Source of the DNA: Candidatus Yanofskybacteria bacterium RIFCSPHIGHO2_01_FULL_41_26
Lineage (GTDB): Bacteria > Patescibacteriota > Minisyncoccia > 2-02-FULL-40-12 > GWA2-44-9
DNA: 46,933 nt
Assembly: GCA_001794055.1 (NCBI GenBank)
Contig: MGJB01000002.1
Location: 1-46,933 of the forward strand
Reading direction: 5' to 3'
The notes under the pieces were generated by a model, which had not been told where the DNA came from, searched no databases, and worked only from the letters and a program-made list of their open reading frames with translations. Position numbers and translations under genes: made by a program. Shown here one piece after another: positions 30,620 through 38,689 of the stretch. Position 1 is the stretch's first letter, and the number at the start of each line of letters is the position of its first letter.

Positions 30620-31516
30620 ATGCCAGAATTGCCGGAAGTACAAACTATAGTCAATTATCTTTCCAAAAAAGTAGTTGGACTTAAGATAACCGATGCCTGG
30701 ACTGACCGGCCTAAAACCCTGAAACAGGCAGGTGGGCTTATTAGTTTTAAAAAGCAGATTAAAAATAAAAAAATATTAAGCGTAAGACGTCGAGCAAAAT
30801 ATATTGTGGTGGACATAGAGGGAAAAAAGACGATTTTCATACACCAAAAAATATCCGGCCATCTGCTCTATGGCAAGTGGAAAGTGGCAAGTGGAAAGTG
30901 GGAAAGTATCGTTTCCGGTCCTTTGAAAGACGACAAGCAGAATGGTTACATCCGTTTCATGCTGATGCTGAATAACGGGTATCAGTTGGCATTGTCCGAT
31001 TTAAGGCGTTTTGGAAAAGTGATTTTGGTGGATGACGACAAGGTCAAAGATCTGAAAGAAATAAGAGATTTAGGCCCGGAACCTCTGGAGATAAACTTTG
31101 AACAGTTTAAAGAATTGTTTAGAAGTTCAACTTCTAAACACAGAAAAAGGGGAAGAATAAAACAGATTCTAATGGATCCGACCTTCATTGCTGGAATAGG
31201 CAATATATATGCTGATGAGATATTGTGGGACTCCGGATTTCATCCTCTTTCAAGGGTAGAAAATTTAAATACATCAGATTTGAGGAAAATTTTTAATGGG
31301 ATTGCAAAAATACTTAAAAAGGCAATTAAATATCAGGGGTCAAGCATAGATGATTACAGAATTCCATCCGGAGAAAAAGGTAAGTTTCAAGACATCCAAA
31401 ATGCTTATCAATTAATCGGAAAAAAGTGCAAAAAAAGAGATAGCGGTATTATGGAACGGTTGAAACTTGGCGGCCGTTCCGCCCATTTTTGTTCCAAACA
31501 CCAGATATTAAAATAA
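30620..31516 (+). CDS. mutM: Formamidopyrimidine-DNA glycosylase (Fpg/MutM), variant zinc finger
   Basis: Fpg removes 8-oxoguanine and related lesions and nicks the abasic site. The 298-residue protein has the catalytic N-terminal PELPEV (Pro2, Glu3), IFIHQKISGHLLYG, the helix-two-turn-helix region DPTFIAGIGNIYADEILW and KAIKYQGSSIDDYR. The C-terminal finger is unusual: the normal CxxC...CxxC is reduced to CKKR...CSKH, although GGRSAHF is retained. A heptanucleotide array adds GKWKVASGKWES (about 85-96). No Shine-Dalgarno is present. Confidence 0.93.
   Translation: MPELPEVQTIVNYLSKKVVGLKITDAWTDRPKTLKQAGGLISFKKQIKNKKILSVRRRAKYIVVDIEGKKTIFIHQKISGHLLYGKWKVASGKWESIVSGPLKDDKQNGYIRFMLMLNNGYQLALSDLRRFGKVILVDDDKVKDLKEIRDLGPEPLEINFEQFKELFRSSTSKHRKRGRIKQILMDPTFIAGIGNIYADEILWDSGFHPLSRVENLNTSDLRKIFNGIAKILKKAIKYQGSSIDDYRIPSGEKGKFQDIQNAYQLIGKKCKKRDSGIMERLKLGGRSAHFCSKHQILK
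30872..30906. repeat. Heptanucleotide tandem array in mutM
   Basis: GGCAAGT, GGAAAGT, GGCAAGT, GGAAAGT, then GGGAAAG, within the mutM frame; the encoded residues have no counterpart I know of in other Fpg proteins. Confidence 0.85.
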
Positions 31517-31529
31517 TTTCTAGTTTTTA

Positions 31530-32549
31530 ATGAATTTTAAATTTTTAAATCTTAACTTAAACAAAATATTGATAATCACCGGAGCGGTCATGTTCGTTTT
31601 TGTCGTTATATTTGTTATCTGGTGGAACAAGGAGATAGTTATTAGCAACAGCATAGGCATTATAAACAAAGACGAGATGTCAAAAAGCTCAATTACGGGA
31701 CTTGATTGTTCTGGCGCCGATGTGCGGTCTATTGCCATAATGTTGGCATCTGATCCTGAAGCTAGGCCTCTTTCCGGAATAAGCCAGGCCGACTTGGTTT
31801 TTGAGATGCCTGTTGATCCGACGGGGATTACCAGATTTCTGGCTATCTTTCAGTGCGAAAAACCGAAAGAAATTGGATCGGTAAGATCAGCCAGAAGCGA
31901 CTTTATTCCACTGGCAGCGGGTTTTAAGGCGATATACGCTCATTGGGGCGGAGAACACGATGCTCTTGAAAAACTGGACGGTCGAATTGTTGATAATATA
32001 GATGCTTTAAAATATGAAGGGGAAACGTTTTATAGAAAATCGGGAATTCGTCCTCCCCACAACGGATTTACTAATTTTGATCTTCTTACAAAAAAAGCTC
32101 AAGATCTTAGGTATGATTTTCAGAGTAATTTTTCCGGATATCCTCATCAAAAAGAAGAGTCAAAGAAAAACCTGTCTAACTTAACTGGTCAGGTCAGTAT
32201 AAATTATCCGGGAACTCATGCTGTTGTTTGGACTTATGATCTCGAAACTAATTTATACAGCCGGTTCAGGAATGGCAGCGGCGAGATAGATAAAAATAAC
32301 GGCCAGATGGTTAAGGCCAGTGTCGTTGCGGTGATGAACACAACCTCCAAATTCTTGAAGGAACAGTATATAAGCGTTAATGTTTCTGGCAGTGGAACGG
32401 CTCAAATTTATCAAAACGGCAGCATTATAAACAGTAAGTGGGAAAAGAATGTTTCTCAACTGGACAGTAAATTATATTTTTACGATGGTTCGGGAAAGGA
32501 AATTCAGTTTGTCCCCGGAAAAATATGGGTGGAAATTTTGACGCGATGA
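31530..32549 (+). CDS. DUF3048 (YerB-like) membrane-anchored protein
   Basis: The 339-residue protein has one N-terminal membrane helix (ILIITGAVMFVFVVIFVIWW, about 13-32) and the DUF3048 core with RPLSGISQADLVFEMPVDPTG, ITRFLAIFQCEKPKEIGSVRSAR, HWGGEHDALEKL and RPPHNGFTN, then a C-terminal domain with GTHAVVWTYD and VWVEILT-like strands. The family is found in Gram-positive bacteria (YerB) and its role is not established; a cell-surface location is likely. It follows mutM by 13 nt and overlaps holA by 4 nt (ATGA). Confidence 0.9.
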   Translation: MNFKFLNLNLNKILIITGAVMFVFVVIFVIWWNKEIVISNSIGIINKDEMSKSSITGLDCSGADVRSIAIMLASDPEARPLSGISQADLVFEMPVDPTGITRFLAIFQCEKPKEIGSVRSARSDFIPLAAGFKAIYAHWGGEHDALEKLDGRIVDNIDALKYEGETFYRKSGIRPPHNGFTNFDLLTKKAQDLRYDFQSNFSGYPHQKEESKKNLSNLTGQVSINYPGTHAVVWTYDLETNLYSRFRNGSGEIDKNNGQMVKASVVAVMNTTSKFLKEQYISVNVSGSGTAQIYQNGSIINSKWEKNVSQLDSKLYFYDGSGKEIQFVPGKIWVEILTR

Positions 32550-33499
32550 TTATTTTTTTATATGGGCCGGACAGCTACCGGCTGAAACAAAATAGCCGCA
32601 TTGTTTTGGATAATTACCGAAAAAAGCATTCGGATGGTATTTTTTTTAAATTTGATTTATCAAACATAGACGAAATTGCAAAAGCCGAAGATGCTGTTAA
32701 GAGCGGTTCTTTGTTTGGCGAGATAAAATTGATAGTTATCAAAAATTCCTTTTTCAATAAAGCCGGCTCGGATCGGATGGGGAATCTGATCAAGGCCCAA
32801 AACCTCTTGAAAGAAAAAGACACAGTCCTTTTGTTTGTTGAGAATCAAGACGAAAAAGAACTGGCTAAAAACAAAACACTTTTTAATTTATTGGCCGGAA
32901 AAGACAGCATGGTAAAAAATATCGAGTATCTTGAAGGAGAAAAGCTGGTCAAATGGATAAGGGGGGAGTTTGTTTCAAGAAATTGCTTGATAGAGCCCGA
33001 TGCAATAAAAGAATTGGTTATTACCAGGGGAAATGACAGCTGGGCTTTGATTAATGAGATAGAAAAATTAAGTAATTATAGTGGCCAGACCACTATAACA
33101 AAAAAGGATGTGGCGCTTCTTGGTTTCAAAAAAATCGACCTGAATATTTTTGATTTTGTCGATGCCATTGCTGGGAAGAACAAACTGAAAGCTTACGAGA
33201 TTTTGTTTAAAGAGATACAAAACGGCCGGGATCCATATTATCTTTTGACCATGATTGTTTACGGATTTAGAAATCTATTAGCCGTTAAGGATTTGTCGGC
33301 TAGAGGCATGTCTTTAAGCGATATAACCAAAAGAGTTCGCCTTCACCCGTTTGTTGCTAAAAAATCATACCAAAGCGCGGATAGATTCAGCCTAGAAGAA
33401 TTGAGGAAGGTTTATGGGCGTTTGCTTGATTTGGATACCCGTTCCAAAGAGGGGGTTCTTAATTTGACCGATTCTCTATTCTCGTTTGTATTGATCTAA
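32546..33499 (+). CDS. holA: DNA polymerase III delta subunit HolA
   Basis: The clamp-loader delta subunit opens the beta clamp. From the ATG at 32546 it has 317 residues. The N-terminal IIFLYGPDSYRLKQNSR, the middle LLFVENQDEKEL and KWIRGEFVSRNCLIEPDAIKELV, and the C-terminal FDFVDAIAGKNKLKAYEIL and VRLHPFVAKKSYQSADRFSLEELRKVY fit the family. I preferred 32546 to the earlier in-frame start because it overlaps the DUF3048 stop as ATGA and homologues begin at this point. A terminator shared with spoVR follows. Confidence 0.92.
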   Translation: MIIFLYGPDSYRLKQNSRIVLDNYRKKHSDGIFFKFDLSNIDEIAKAEDAVKSGSLFGEIKLIVIKNSFFNKAGSDRMGNLIKAQNLLKEKDTVLLFVENQDEKELAKNKTLFNLLAGKDSMVKNIEYLEGEKLVKWIRGEFVSRNCLIEPDAIKELVITRGNDSWALINEIEKLSNYSGQTTITKKDVALLGFKKIDLNIFDFVDAIAGKNKLKAYEILFKEIQNGRDPYYLLTMIVYGFRNLLAVKDLSARGMSLSDITKRVRLHPFVAKKSYQSADRFSLEELRKVYGRLLDLDTRSKEGVLNLTDSLFSFVLI

Positions 33500-33503
33500 T
33501 TAA

Positions 33504-33530
33504 AAGCGCCCTTAAAGGCGCTTATTTTTT
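33504..33530. terminator. Terminator between convergent holA and spoVR
   Basis: AAGCGCC/GGCGCTT with a 6-nt loop followed by ATTTTTTC on the plus strand; it reaches into the last codons of spoVR. Confidence 0.85.
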
Positions 33531-35021
33531 CTTTCTTTCACTATCGAACATTGCTAGTAGATCTTTGTCATCAACCCTGGTTTCTAAAAATACCTTCTTT
33601 CCCCACAGGTGGTTAATTTTTTCTAAAGTGGCGTTCATATATTTGGGGTCAAGCTCATATCCATTCCAGACATGTCTAAGCAAAAGATGATTCTGGCTGT
33701 TATAGTTTCCGTTTTCAACTCTGATAAGCGGCACTCCGTAATAAGTGAACTGATTTTTTAGGATTTCTCTTATTACATCCGGATTATCTTCGACAATCAC
33801 ATAAACAATATCCCCATTTGCTGTCGGTAATCCTGCCCAGATATATAATTGCTGTTCCCTGATGAATTCGTCAGTGAAAAATTCTTCTACAGCCATTCGA
33901 TCGCTATAAAAAGAACGAACTTGGAATATTTTTTGATTTCCCAGTCCAGCGGCCGTGTCCCACCTAGAGTGCTTAAAAGCATTTTTTTCTTCCTCATACT
34001 CTCTACCGAATTGGCCCTTGTCCCATCTTTCTTTGATGTTCTCAAACAAGGAAAGATAAATTCGATACCAGTTAAAGCCGGCTTTGTTTTCTCGGGTTAC
34101 CCCTGAATGAAAATCATTGAATACCCCATGTTCTTCAGGGGTGATAACGCCTTCTTCAAAAAGTCGTCTCATTATCCTGACGTGCCAATAAGTAGCCCAA
34201 CCCTCATCGAGTCCTTTTGTTTTTCTGTTTGGCGCCAAACTTCTGGCTTGATTTCTTATTACCGTCAAGACATCAATCATCCAGGGCTTAAGAGGTTTAG
34301 GCGACTTTTTGATTAAATAATTAAGGATATCATAGGTTGGTTCGGGCGGAGTTTTTGTTGATAATCTTTCCAGCCTTTTTTCTATTTGCTCAATTTCTTG
34401 TTGGGTTTCTGATTTTTTGAATTTTGATTTTACGTCTTCAAATCTTTCAAGTTTTGCTCTTTCAAAAGCTATTAACCTTTCTCTGACAGTTTCTTCATCC
34501 TGTTCTTCAAAGAATGGATCAGGATCCTGGTGCCATTGAATCGACATTCCTGCATCAATTACTTTCTCTACTTCCTGTTGTCCATGACGTGCTTCGTATT
34601 CTTTAAAGCGCTTGGAGGCGTTTCTAGCTTCTTCAGCAACGTTGGAGAAGGAACGCCCATGTTTTAAATATCTGTTTGCCAAAAAGAAATCAACATGGCC
34701 ATAAACGTGGGCGATGACAAGAACATTTAAAGCAAATGGGTTTGTTTCCACTAAAAAGGCTTTTGGTTTGTCAAAATTCCAAACTTGCTCATAAGGTATG
34801 CCTGCTCCCGTGTGTTCATAAATAGTACGGTGTTTTTCGTAATCCCTGCCGAATGTCCAATGAGAAAAGTTAACTGGAAATCCGTAAGACATTCCCTCAA
34901 GCACTCTCTGGGCTGTAGTTATTTCGAATGTAATTTCGGTGGTTAAGAGGCCTGATTCTTCTGCTATTTCTTTTATTCTCTTTTCGATTTGAATTAAACG
35001 TTCAACTCCTTGCTTCTTCAT
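33522..35021 (-). CDS. spoVR: SpoVR family protein
   Basis: From the ATG at 35021 the protein has 499 residues, matching SpoVR/YcgB. Conserved blocks are SYGFPVNFSHWTFGRDYEK, AGIPYEQVWNFDKPKAFLVE, VIAHVYGHVDFFLAN (histidines that may bind metal) and KTKGLDEGWATYWHVRIM, plus the C-terminal domain. The biochemical function is unknown; homologues affect Bacillus spore cortex formation and the general stress response of proteobacteria. It overlaps yhbH by 4 nt (ATGA). The upstream frame extension to 35096 lies within yhbH and is not conserved. Confidence 0.94.
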   Translation of the reverse strand: MKKQGVERLIQIEKRIKEIAEESGLLTTEITFEITTAQRVLEGMSYGFPVNFSHWTFGRDYEKHRTIYEHTGAGIPYEQVWNFDKPKAFLVETNPFALNVLVIAHVYGHVDFFLANRYLKHGRSFSNVAEEARNASKRFKEYEARHGQQEVEKVIDAGMSIQWHQDPDPFFEEQDEETVRERLIAFERAKLERFEDVKSKFKKSETQQEIEQIEKRLERLSTKTPPEPTYDILNYLIKKSPKPLKPWMIDVLTVIRNQARSLAPNRKTKGLDEGWATYWHVRIMRRLFEEGVITPEEHGVFNDFHSGVTRENKAGFNWYRIYLSLFENIKERWDKGQFGREYEEEKNAFKHSRWDTAAGLGNQKIFQVRSFYSDRMAVEEFFTDEFIREQQLYIWAGLPTANGDIVYVIVEDNPDVIREILKNQFTYYGVPLIRVENGNYNSQNHLLLRHVWNGYELDPKYMNATLEKINHLWGKKVFLETRVDDKDLLAMFDSERKKK

Positions 35022-36337
35022 TGGGTCCACCTGTCTTTTCTCAAGAATGCTTTCAGGGCTGGTAAAATATGTTCTCGCTCCATGAGGCGTACACACAGAA
35101 GGGGCAAGTCTTTATCGCCTTCGGCTATTCCCAAACCATTATCTTGTGTTTCTTTCAAGGTAAAGTAGTTTTTAAATTTCTGCCAGAGTCCGGATCTTTT
35201 GTTCTTAAACCAATCCGGATCAGCATCCGGTTGAACTTCCCCGTAGCCAATCATGTTCACTCCTTTATCAATAAGTTTTCCCAACTCTTCAATGGTTCTT
35301 TCGGGGTCAAAGTCTTCACCGTCGGAAAAGTGCCATACATAAACGTTCCAACGATTGGTTGGGTATTCCGTATCAATCAAGCTGCTTGCCAGTTCATATG
35401 CTGTATGGCAATTAGTTCCTCCACTTTCCCCGGTTCTAAAAAAATCCTCTTCGCCCACTAATTTAGCTGTGGAATGGTGGATTATGAACCTAACTTCAAC
35501 GTTTCTGTATAATTTTCTCAAAAATGCCACCAACCAAAAAAGCATTGCTCGGGCTAAATATTTTTTCATATAGCCCATTGAACCGGAAACATCCATCATG
35601 GCAATAATAACTGCGTTGGACTGGTTCTCCGTGTCTTGCTGAATTTCCCGGTATCTCAAATCGTCAGCCTCAAAAACAGGGAATGGAATTATGGTAGATT
35701 CTTTTGAGGTCAACTGGTTTTGTTTAATAATTTCAATGGCTTTTTCCAGTAATCCACCGGCTTGTTTAAGGGCGCTAAAGCATATAAATTCGTCAGATCC
35801 GGTCTCCGCTTTGAGCGTTTCTAAAAAGATCCAAAACCTTCTCATCCCTTCTTGGGCAGTAGCCCTTCTGTCAAGTAGAGGCCAAGGGCCGGATTTTACG
35901 ATTCCGCCTATCTTGTACCCCAACTCTACAATTAATTCTTTTACTTCCTTTTCTTCCAATTGCGGAAGACCAAGATCTTCAAGCATCAGTTCAATAATTT
36001 CTTCAATTTCCACTTCTGTTTCTATATAATCTTCTCCGGGTTCTTCTCCGGGTTCTCCCGGCTGACCTTGAGCTGGTTTATGGCCAATGACATCTCCGGG
36101 CTGACCATCTCCTTGGCCGATTCCTTCGGATTCATTTCCTGTTTTTGGACGAAAATGAGGCAAGTCAATGTTTCTAATCGGGATCTTTATCACTCTGCCT
36201 TTTTTTTGGGTGATTATCGACTCGTCGGCAATAATTTCAGGAAGCTTTTTGATTATAGCTTCTCTTTGTTTTTCACGGTGCCGGCGGGCATCTTTACGAC
36301 CGCGCTCTGTAACGGGTTCCGATACTATGATAGGCAC
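35018..36337 (-). CDS. yhbH: DUF444 (YhbH/YeaH) von Willebrand A-like protein
   Basis: From the GTG at 36337 the protein has 439 residues. It opens with VSEPVTERGRKDARRHREK and has a Gly/Pro/Glu-rich low-complexity segment (GQGDGQPGDVIGHKP...EEPGED, about 72-110). The vWA-like domain has the MIDAS motif AMMDVSGSMG (about 247-256) and GGTNCHTAYELA (about 309-320). YeaH/YhbH partners the PrkA kinase. I chose GTG 36337 because AGAGGTGA lies directly upstream; the longer frame to 36409 crosses the intergenic structure. It is translationally coupled to spoVR. Confidence 0.94.
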   Translation of the reverse strand: MPIIVSEPVTERGRKDARRHREKQREAIIKKLPEIIADESIITQKKGRVIKIPIRNIDLPHFRPKTGNESEGIGQGDGQPGDVIGHKPAQGQPGEPGEEPGEDYIETEVEIEEIIELMLEDLGLPQLEEKEVKELIVELGYKIGGIVKSGPWPLLDRRATAQEGMRRFWIFLETLKAETGSDEFICFSALKQAGGLLEKAIEIIKQNQLTSKESTIIPFPVFEADDLRYREIQQDTENQSNAVIIAMMDVSGSMGYMKKYLARAMLFWLVAFLRKLYRNVEVRFIIHHSTAKLVGEEDFFRTGESGGTNCHTAYELASSLIDTEYPTNRWNVYVWHFSDGEDFDPERTIEELGKLIDKGVNMIGYGEVQPDADPDWFKNKRSGLWQKFKNYFTLKETQDNGLGIAEGDKDLPLLCVRLMEREHILPALKAFLRKDRWTQ

Positions 36338-36389
36338 AAAATCACCTCTGTAAATTTTTAAATTTCTGGAGAAAGAATAACAACAAACT

Positions 36390-36454
36390 CCGCTCTTGAA
36401 AAGGGGCAAATAAAAAACTCCCGATTAAGGGAGTACTGTCCTTTTCAAGGGCGG
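36390..36454 (-). terminator. Nested terminator/long stem between prkA and yhbH
   Basis: On the minus strand an intrinsic terminator (ACTCCC-TTAATC-GGGAGT, then TTTTTTATTTG; 36434-36408) is enclosed by an outer stem of 14 out of 15 pairs (36440-36454 with 36390-36404). The outer pairing and the terminator can coexist. The stem may protect or process the 3' end of prkA mRNA and set the prkA:yhbH ratio. Confidence 0.7.
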
Positions 36455-36456
36455 GG

Positions 36457-38541
36457 TTACTCATTTAAGAATTCATCGGCTTTTTCGATGATCTCTTTGG
36501 CGCAAGTTTTACAGAACCCTCCGGGACCGGTGAGTTCCGAGAAAAGATCACTAGCCCGTTTCTTTGATTCTTCGTCTTTGGGCTTATGAATAGCCAATAC
36601 TGTTTTTAACATGTCTTTCGAGTCAGAAAGAAGTTTTTTGTCGACAGCCCGAGATAATGGAGGATATGAATCATAGGCCAAACTTCCTGCTTCCAGTATT
36701 TCTCCTCTAAAATTATCAGCTTCAGATTCGGAAATTGGTATAAACTCCTCAATCTCTCGTAGAAATTTTACATTTGGTGTCTTGGGTCTTCCCGTCAACG
36801 TATCACGGACAACATCAGTTCGGCCTCTGACAAATTTTCTTTTCTGTTCTCTGTAAAATCTTGCCTCTCTTACATAATCGTCGAACATTTGGCGAGCCAA
36901 ATCATCGTGAGATTTGAGAAACGCCTTCTCAACAGCGCTAACTGTAAATTCTTTATATTCAGCAACAACAGTGCCACCCTCGCTTGAGGAAAGTAGTTCC
37001 TTGTAGCGGCTTACTTCTTCCGGAGTGACACCCATTCGATGTTCAAAAATTTCTCTTAGAGCCGTCAAGGTCTTAAGGGGGGTTAAACATCCGTTGTCAG
37101 TATCTGATTCTTTGGCAAGAGCGCTGTTTAAAGCGGCCAGAACGGTTCTCGAACTGACCCCGAACATACCTTCTATTTTGGCAATGTCCGGTGATGTGCG
37201 GCCCTCTTCAATAAGCTCCCTTATATCGATTGGTTTTTTATCTTTATCCCTAAGTTCTGTTAAGGCTCGGTCGCCATTATAGACCTTAGCTTTTGTTAAT
37301 GAATCAATTCCCATCTGCGAAGGCGTAAGTCGTGTCAAAATGGCAAATAACGCCGCAAGTTCTAACGCTCCCGGAGCGATGTGATGTCCTTTTAATCGGA
37401 CAAAATCACTTTCTCTTTCGATAAGCTTTTTATAGAGTCTTACCTCGTCTCTTATTCGCAGAGGATAGTGAAAAGGTACTACGATAAATCGGTCATGGAG
37501 CCCTTCATATTTTTTATTTGTAGCAAACTCCTTAAAAGCAGTTAGGTTGGTGTGGCCGATTATTACGGTATCGACAGAAAGATGAGGGAAATAAGAGCCT
37601 TCAATTTTTAATTGTTTTTCTTCGGCTACACTGAAAAAAACTCTCAAAACCTTAGGATCGCTTGAAGTAACCTCTCGTCCTTCAACGAAACCTCTTTCTC
37701 CAGCCGGAATTTCCCCGCCTATCTCAAAAGCTCTGGGATGATTGTGACCGTATGCAGGATTTGAAGTTATGCCGATGTTTTCCCGGCCGCTTAACGCTGT
37801 AGTATCGGAAGTTATTTCGTTTGATGGTTCAAATGAACCAATGCCGCGTCTACCCTGAATCGAGAAAGTAAAAGTCTCTACCGGAACTTCATGCCAACGA
37901 ACAGTTCCGTCCGGATCACTGTACTTTGTTTCTAAAAGATCTCGGCAAACAGGGCAAAGGTCGCCTTCTATTTGGACTCCTATATGTAGATGTTTGGGAT
38001 CTGGATCCGCTTTGCATTCTGTACAATGTTCTTTTTTTGTTGCTGCTTGGTCCCTCATATAACGGGGAAGAAGATGAAGCGGTTCCTCGTGTTTTGGACA
38101 TCCTTTGATAAAAAATACCGGACGCTTGTTATAGTTTTCCAACGCTTTGCCCAGAATTCTTACCCAAGTTGATTTTCCTGCTCCAGGAGGACCGACAAGG
38201 ATCAGAAGGTACTTTCCTGTGGAGCCTCGAGTTGCTCCGACTTTAATATGTTCAACCGCTTCAGATATGGGTTTATCTACCCCGTAAAGTTCTTTACGGA
38301 AAAGATTATATCCAGTAGAAACCCCCATCCACTGTTCTTCTTCGGGAAGTTGAACTACTTCGGCGTTTTGAATTATTTCCCACAATCTCGAAGCAGATAG
38401 TTGAGCAATGGCCGGATCTTCCGCCACTAAGGCTAAATATTCACGAAATGTTATTTCTCTATGGAGTTTCTTTTTCGCTCTTTTTCGCTCGGCATCTTCT
38501 TTAATAATGCTGTTAAAGCCGTTCTTTTTTTCTTCTGACAT
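36457..38541 (-). CDS. prkA: PrkA serine protein kinase (YeaG family)
   Basis: From the ATG at 38541 the protein has 694 residues. The N-terminal region has ITFREYLALVAEDPAIAQLS. The AAA-like domain has Walker A LILVGPPGAGKSTWVRIL (about 110-127), then cysteine pairs (KGCPKHEEPLHLLP; HCTECK; LCPVCRDLLE) and a Walker B/sensor region, TVIIGHTNLTAFKEF. The C-terminal PrkA domain follows with PKTPNVKFLREIEEFIP. Homologues act in starvation and stress responses; ATP-dependent protease activity has also been reported for Bacillus PrkA. AAGGAG lies 7 nt before the ATG; the longer frame to 38622 crosses the promoter. Confidence 0.95.
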   Translation of the reverse strand: MSEEKKNGFNSIIKEDAERKRAKKKLHREITFREYLALVAEDPAIAQLSASRLWEIIQNAEVVQLPEEEQWMGVSTGYNLFRKELYGVDKPISEAVEHIKVGATRGSTGKYLLILVGPPGAGKSTWVRILGKALENYNKRPVFFIKGCPKHEEPLHLLPRYMRDQAATKKEHCTECKADPDPKHLHIGVQIEGDLCPVCRDLLETKYSDPDGTVRWHEVPVETFTFSIQGRRGIGSFEPSNEITSDTTALSGRENIGITSNPAYGHNHPRAFEIGGEIPAGERGFVEGREVTSSDPKVLRVFFSVAEEKQLKIEGSYFPHLSVDTVIIGHTNLTAFKEFATNKKYEGLHDRFIVVPFHYPLRIRDEVRLYKKLIERESDFVRLKGHHIAPGALELAALFAILTRLTPSQMGIDSLTKAKVYNGDRALTELRDKDKKPIDIRELIEEGRTSPDIAKIEGMFGVSSRTVLAALNSALAKESDTDNGCLTPLKTLTALREIFEHRMGVTPEEVSRYKELLSSSEGGTVVAEYKEFTVSAVEKAFLKSHDDLARQMFDDYVREARFYREQKRKFVRGRTDVVRDTLTGRPKTPNVKFLREIEEFIPISESEADNFRGEILEAGSLAYDSYPPLSRAVDKKLLSDSKDMLKTVLAIHKPKDEESKKRASDLFSELTGPGGFCKTCAKEIIEKADEFLNE

Positions 38542-38585
38542 CGATGTCTCCTTGGCGAGTAGTTTTAAAAGTTCTAGATTTACCC

Positions 38586-38613
38586 ATATTAGTATAAGGG
38601 GGCTTAAAGTCAA
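38586..38613 (-). promoter_or_regulatory. prkA promoter
   Basis: Minus strand TTGACT (38613-38608), 16-nt spacer, TAATAT (38591-38586), leaving a leader of about 40 nt with a strong ribosome-binding site. Confidence 0.65.
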
Positions 38614-38623
38614 TCCCACCATG

Positions 38624-38651
38624 TTGATTTTTCTTAAATAATATGTATACT
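38624..38651 (+). promoter_or_regulatory. lon promoter
   Basis: TTGATT (38624-38629), 16-nt spacer, TATACT (38646-38651), back-to-back with the prkA promoter. No CIRCE or HAIR-type heat-shock operator is visible. Confidence 0.6.
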
Positions 38652-38689
38652 ATTGACAAGTTCTTTACCAATTAGGGAAACAAAGAAAA

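Noticed and set aside
36460-38600. Reverse-strand open frames across prkA, lon and other large genes
   Set aside because: All lie antisense to strongly conserved coding regions and lack start signals.
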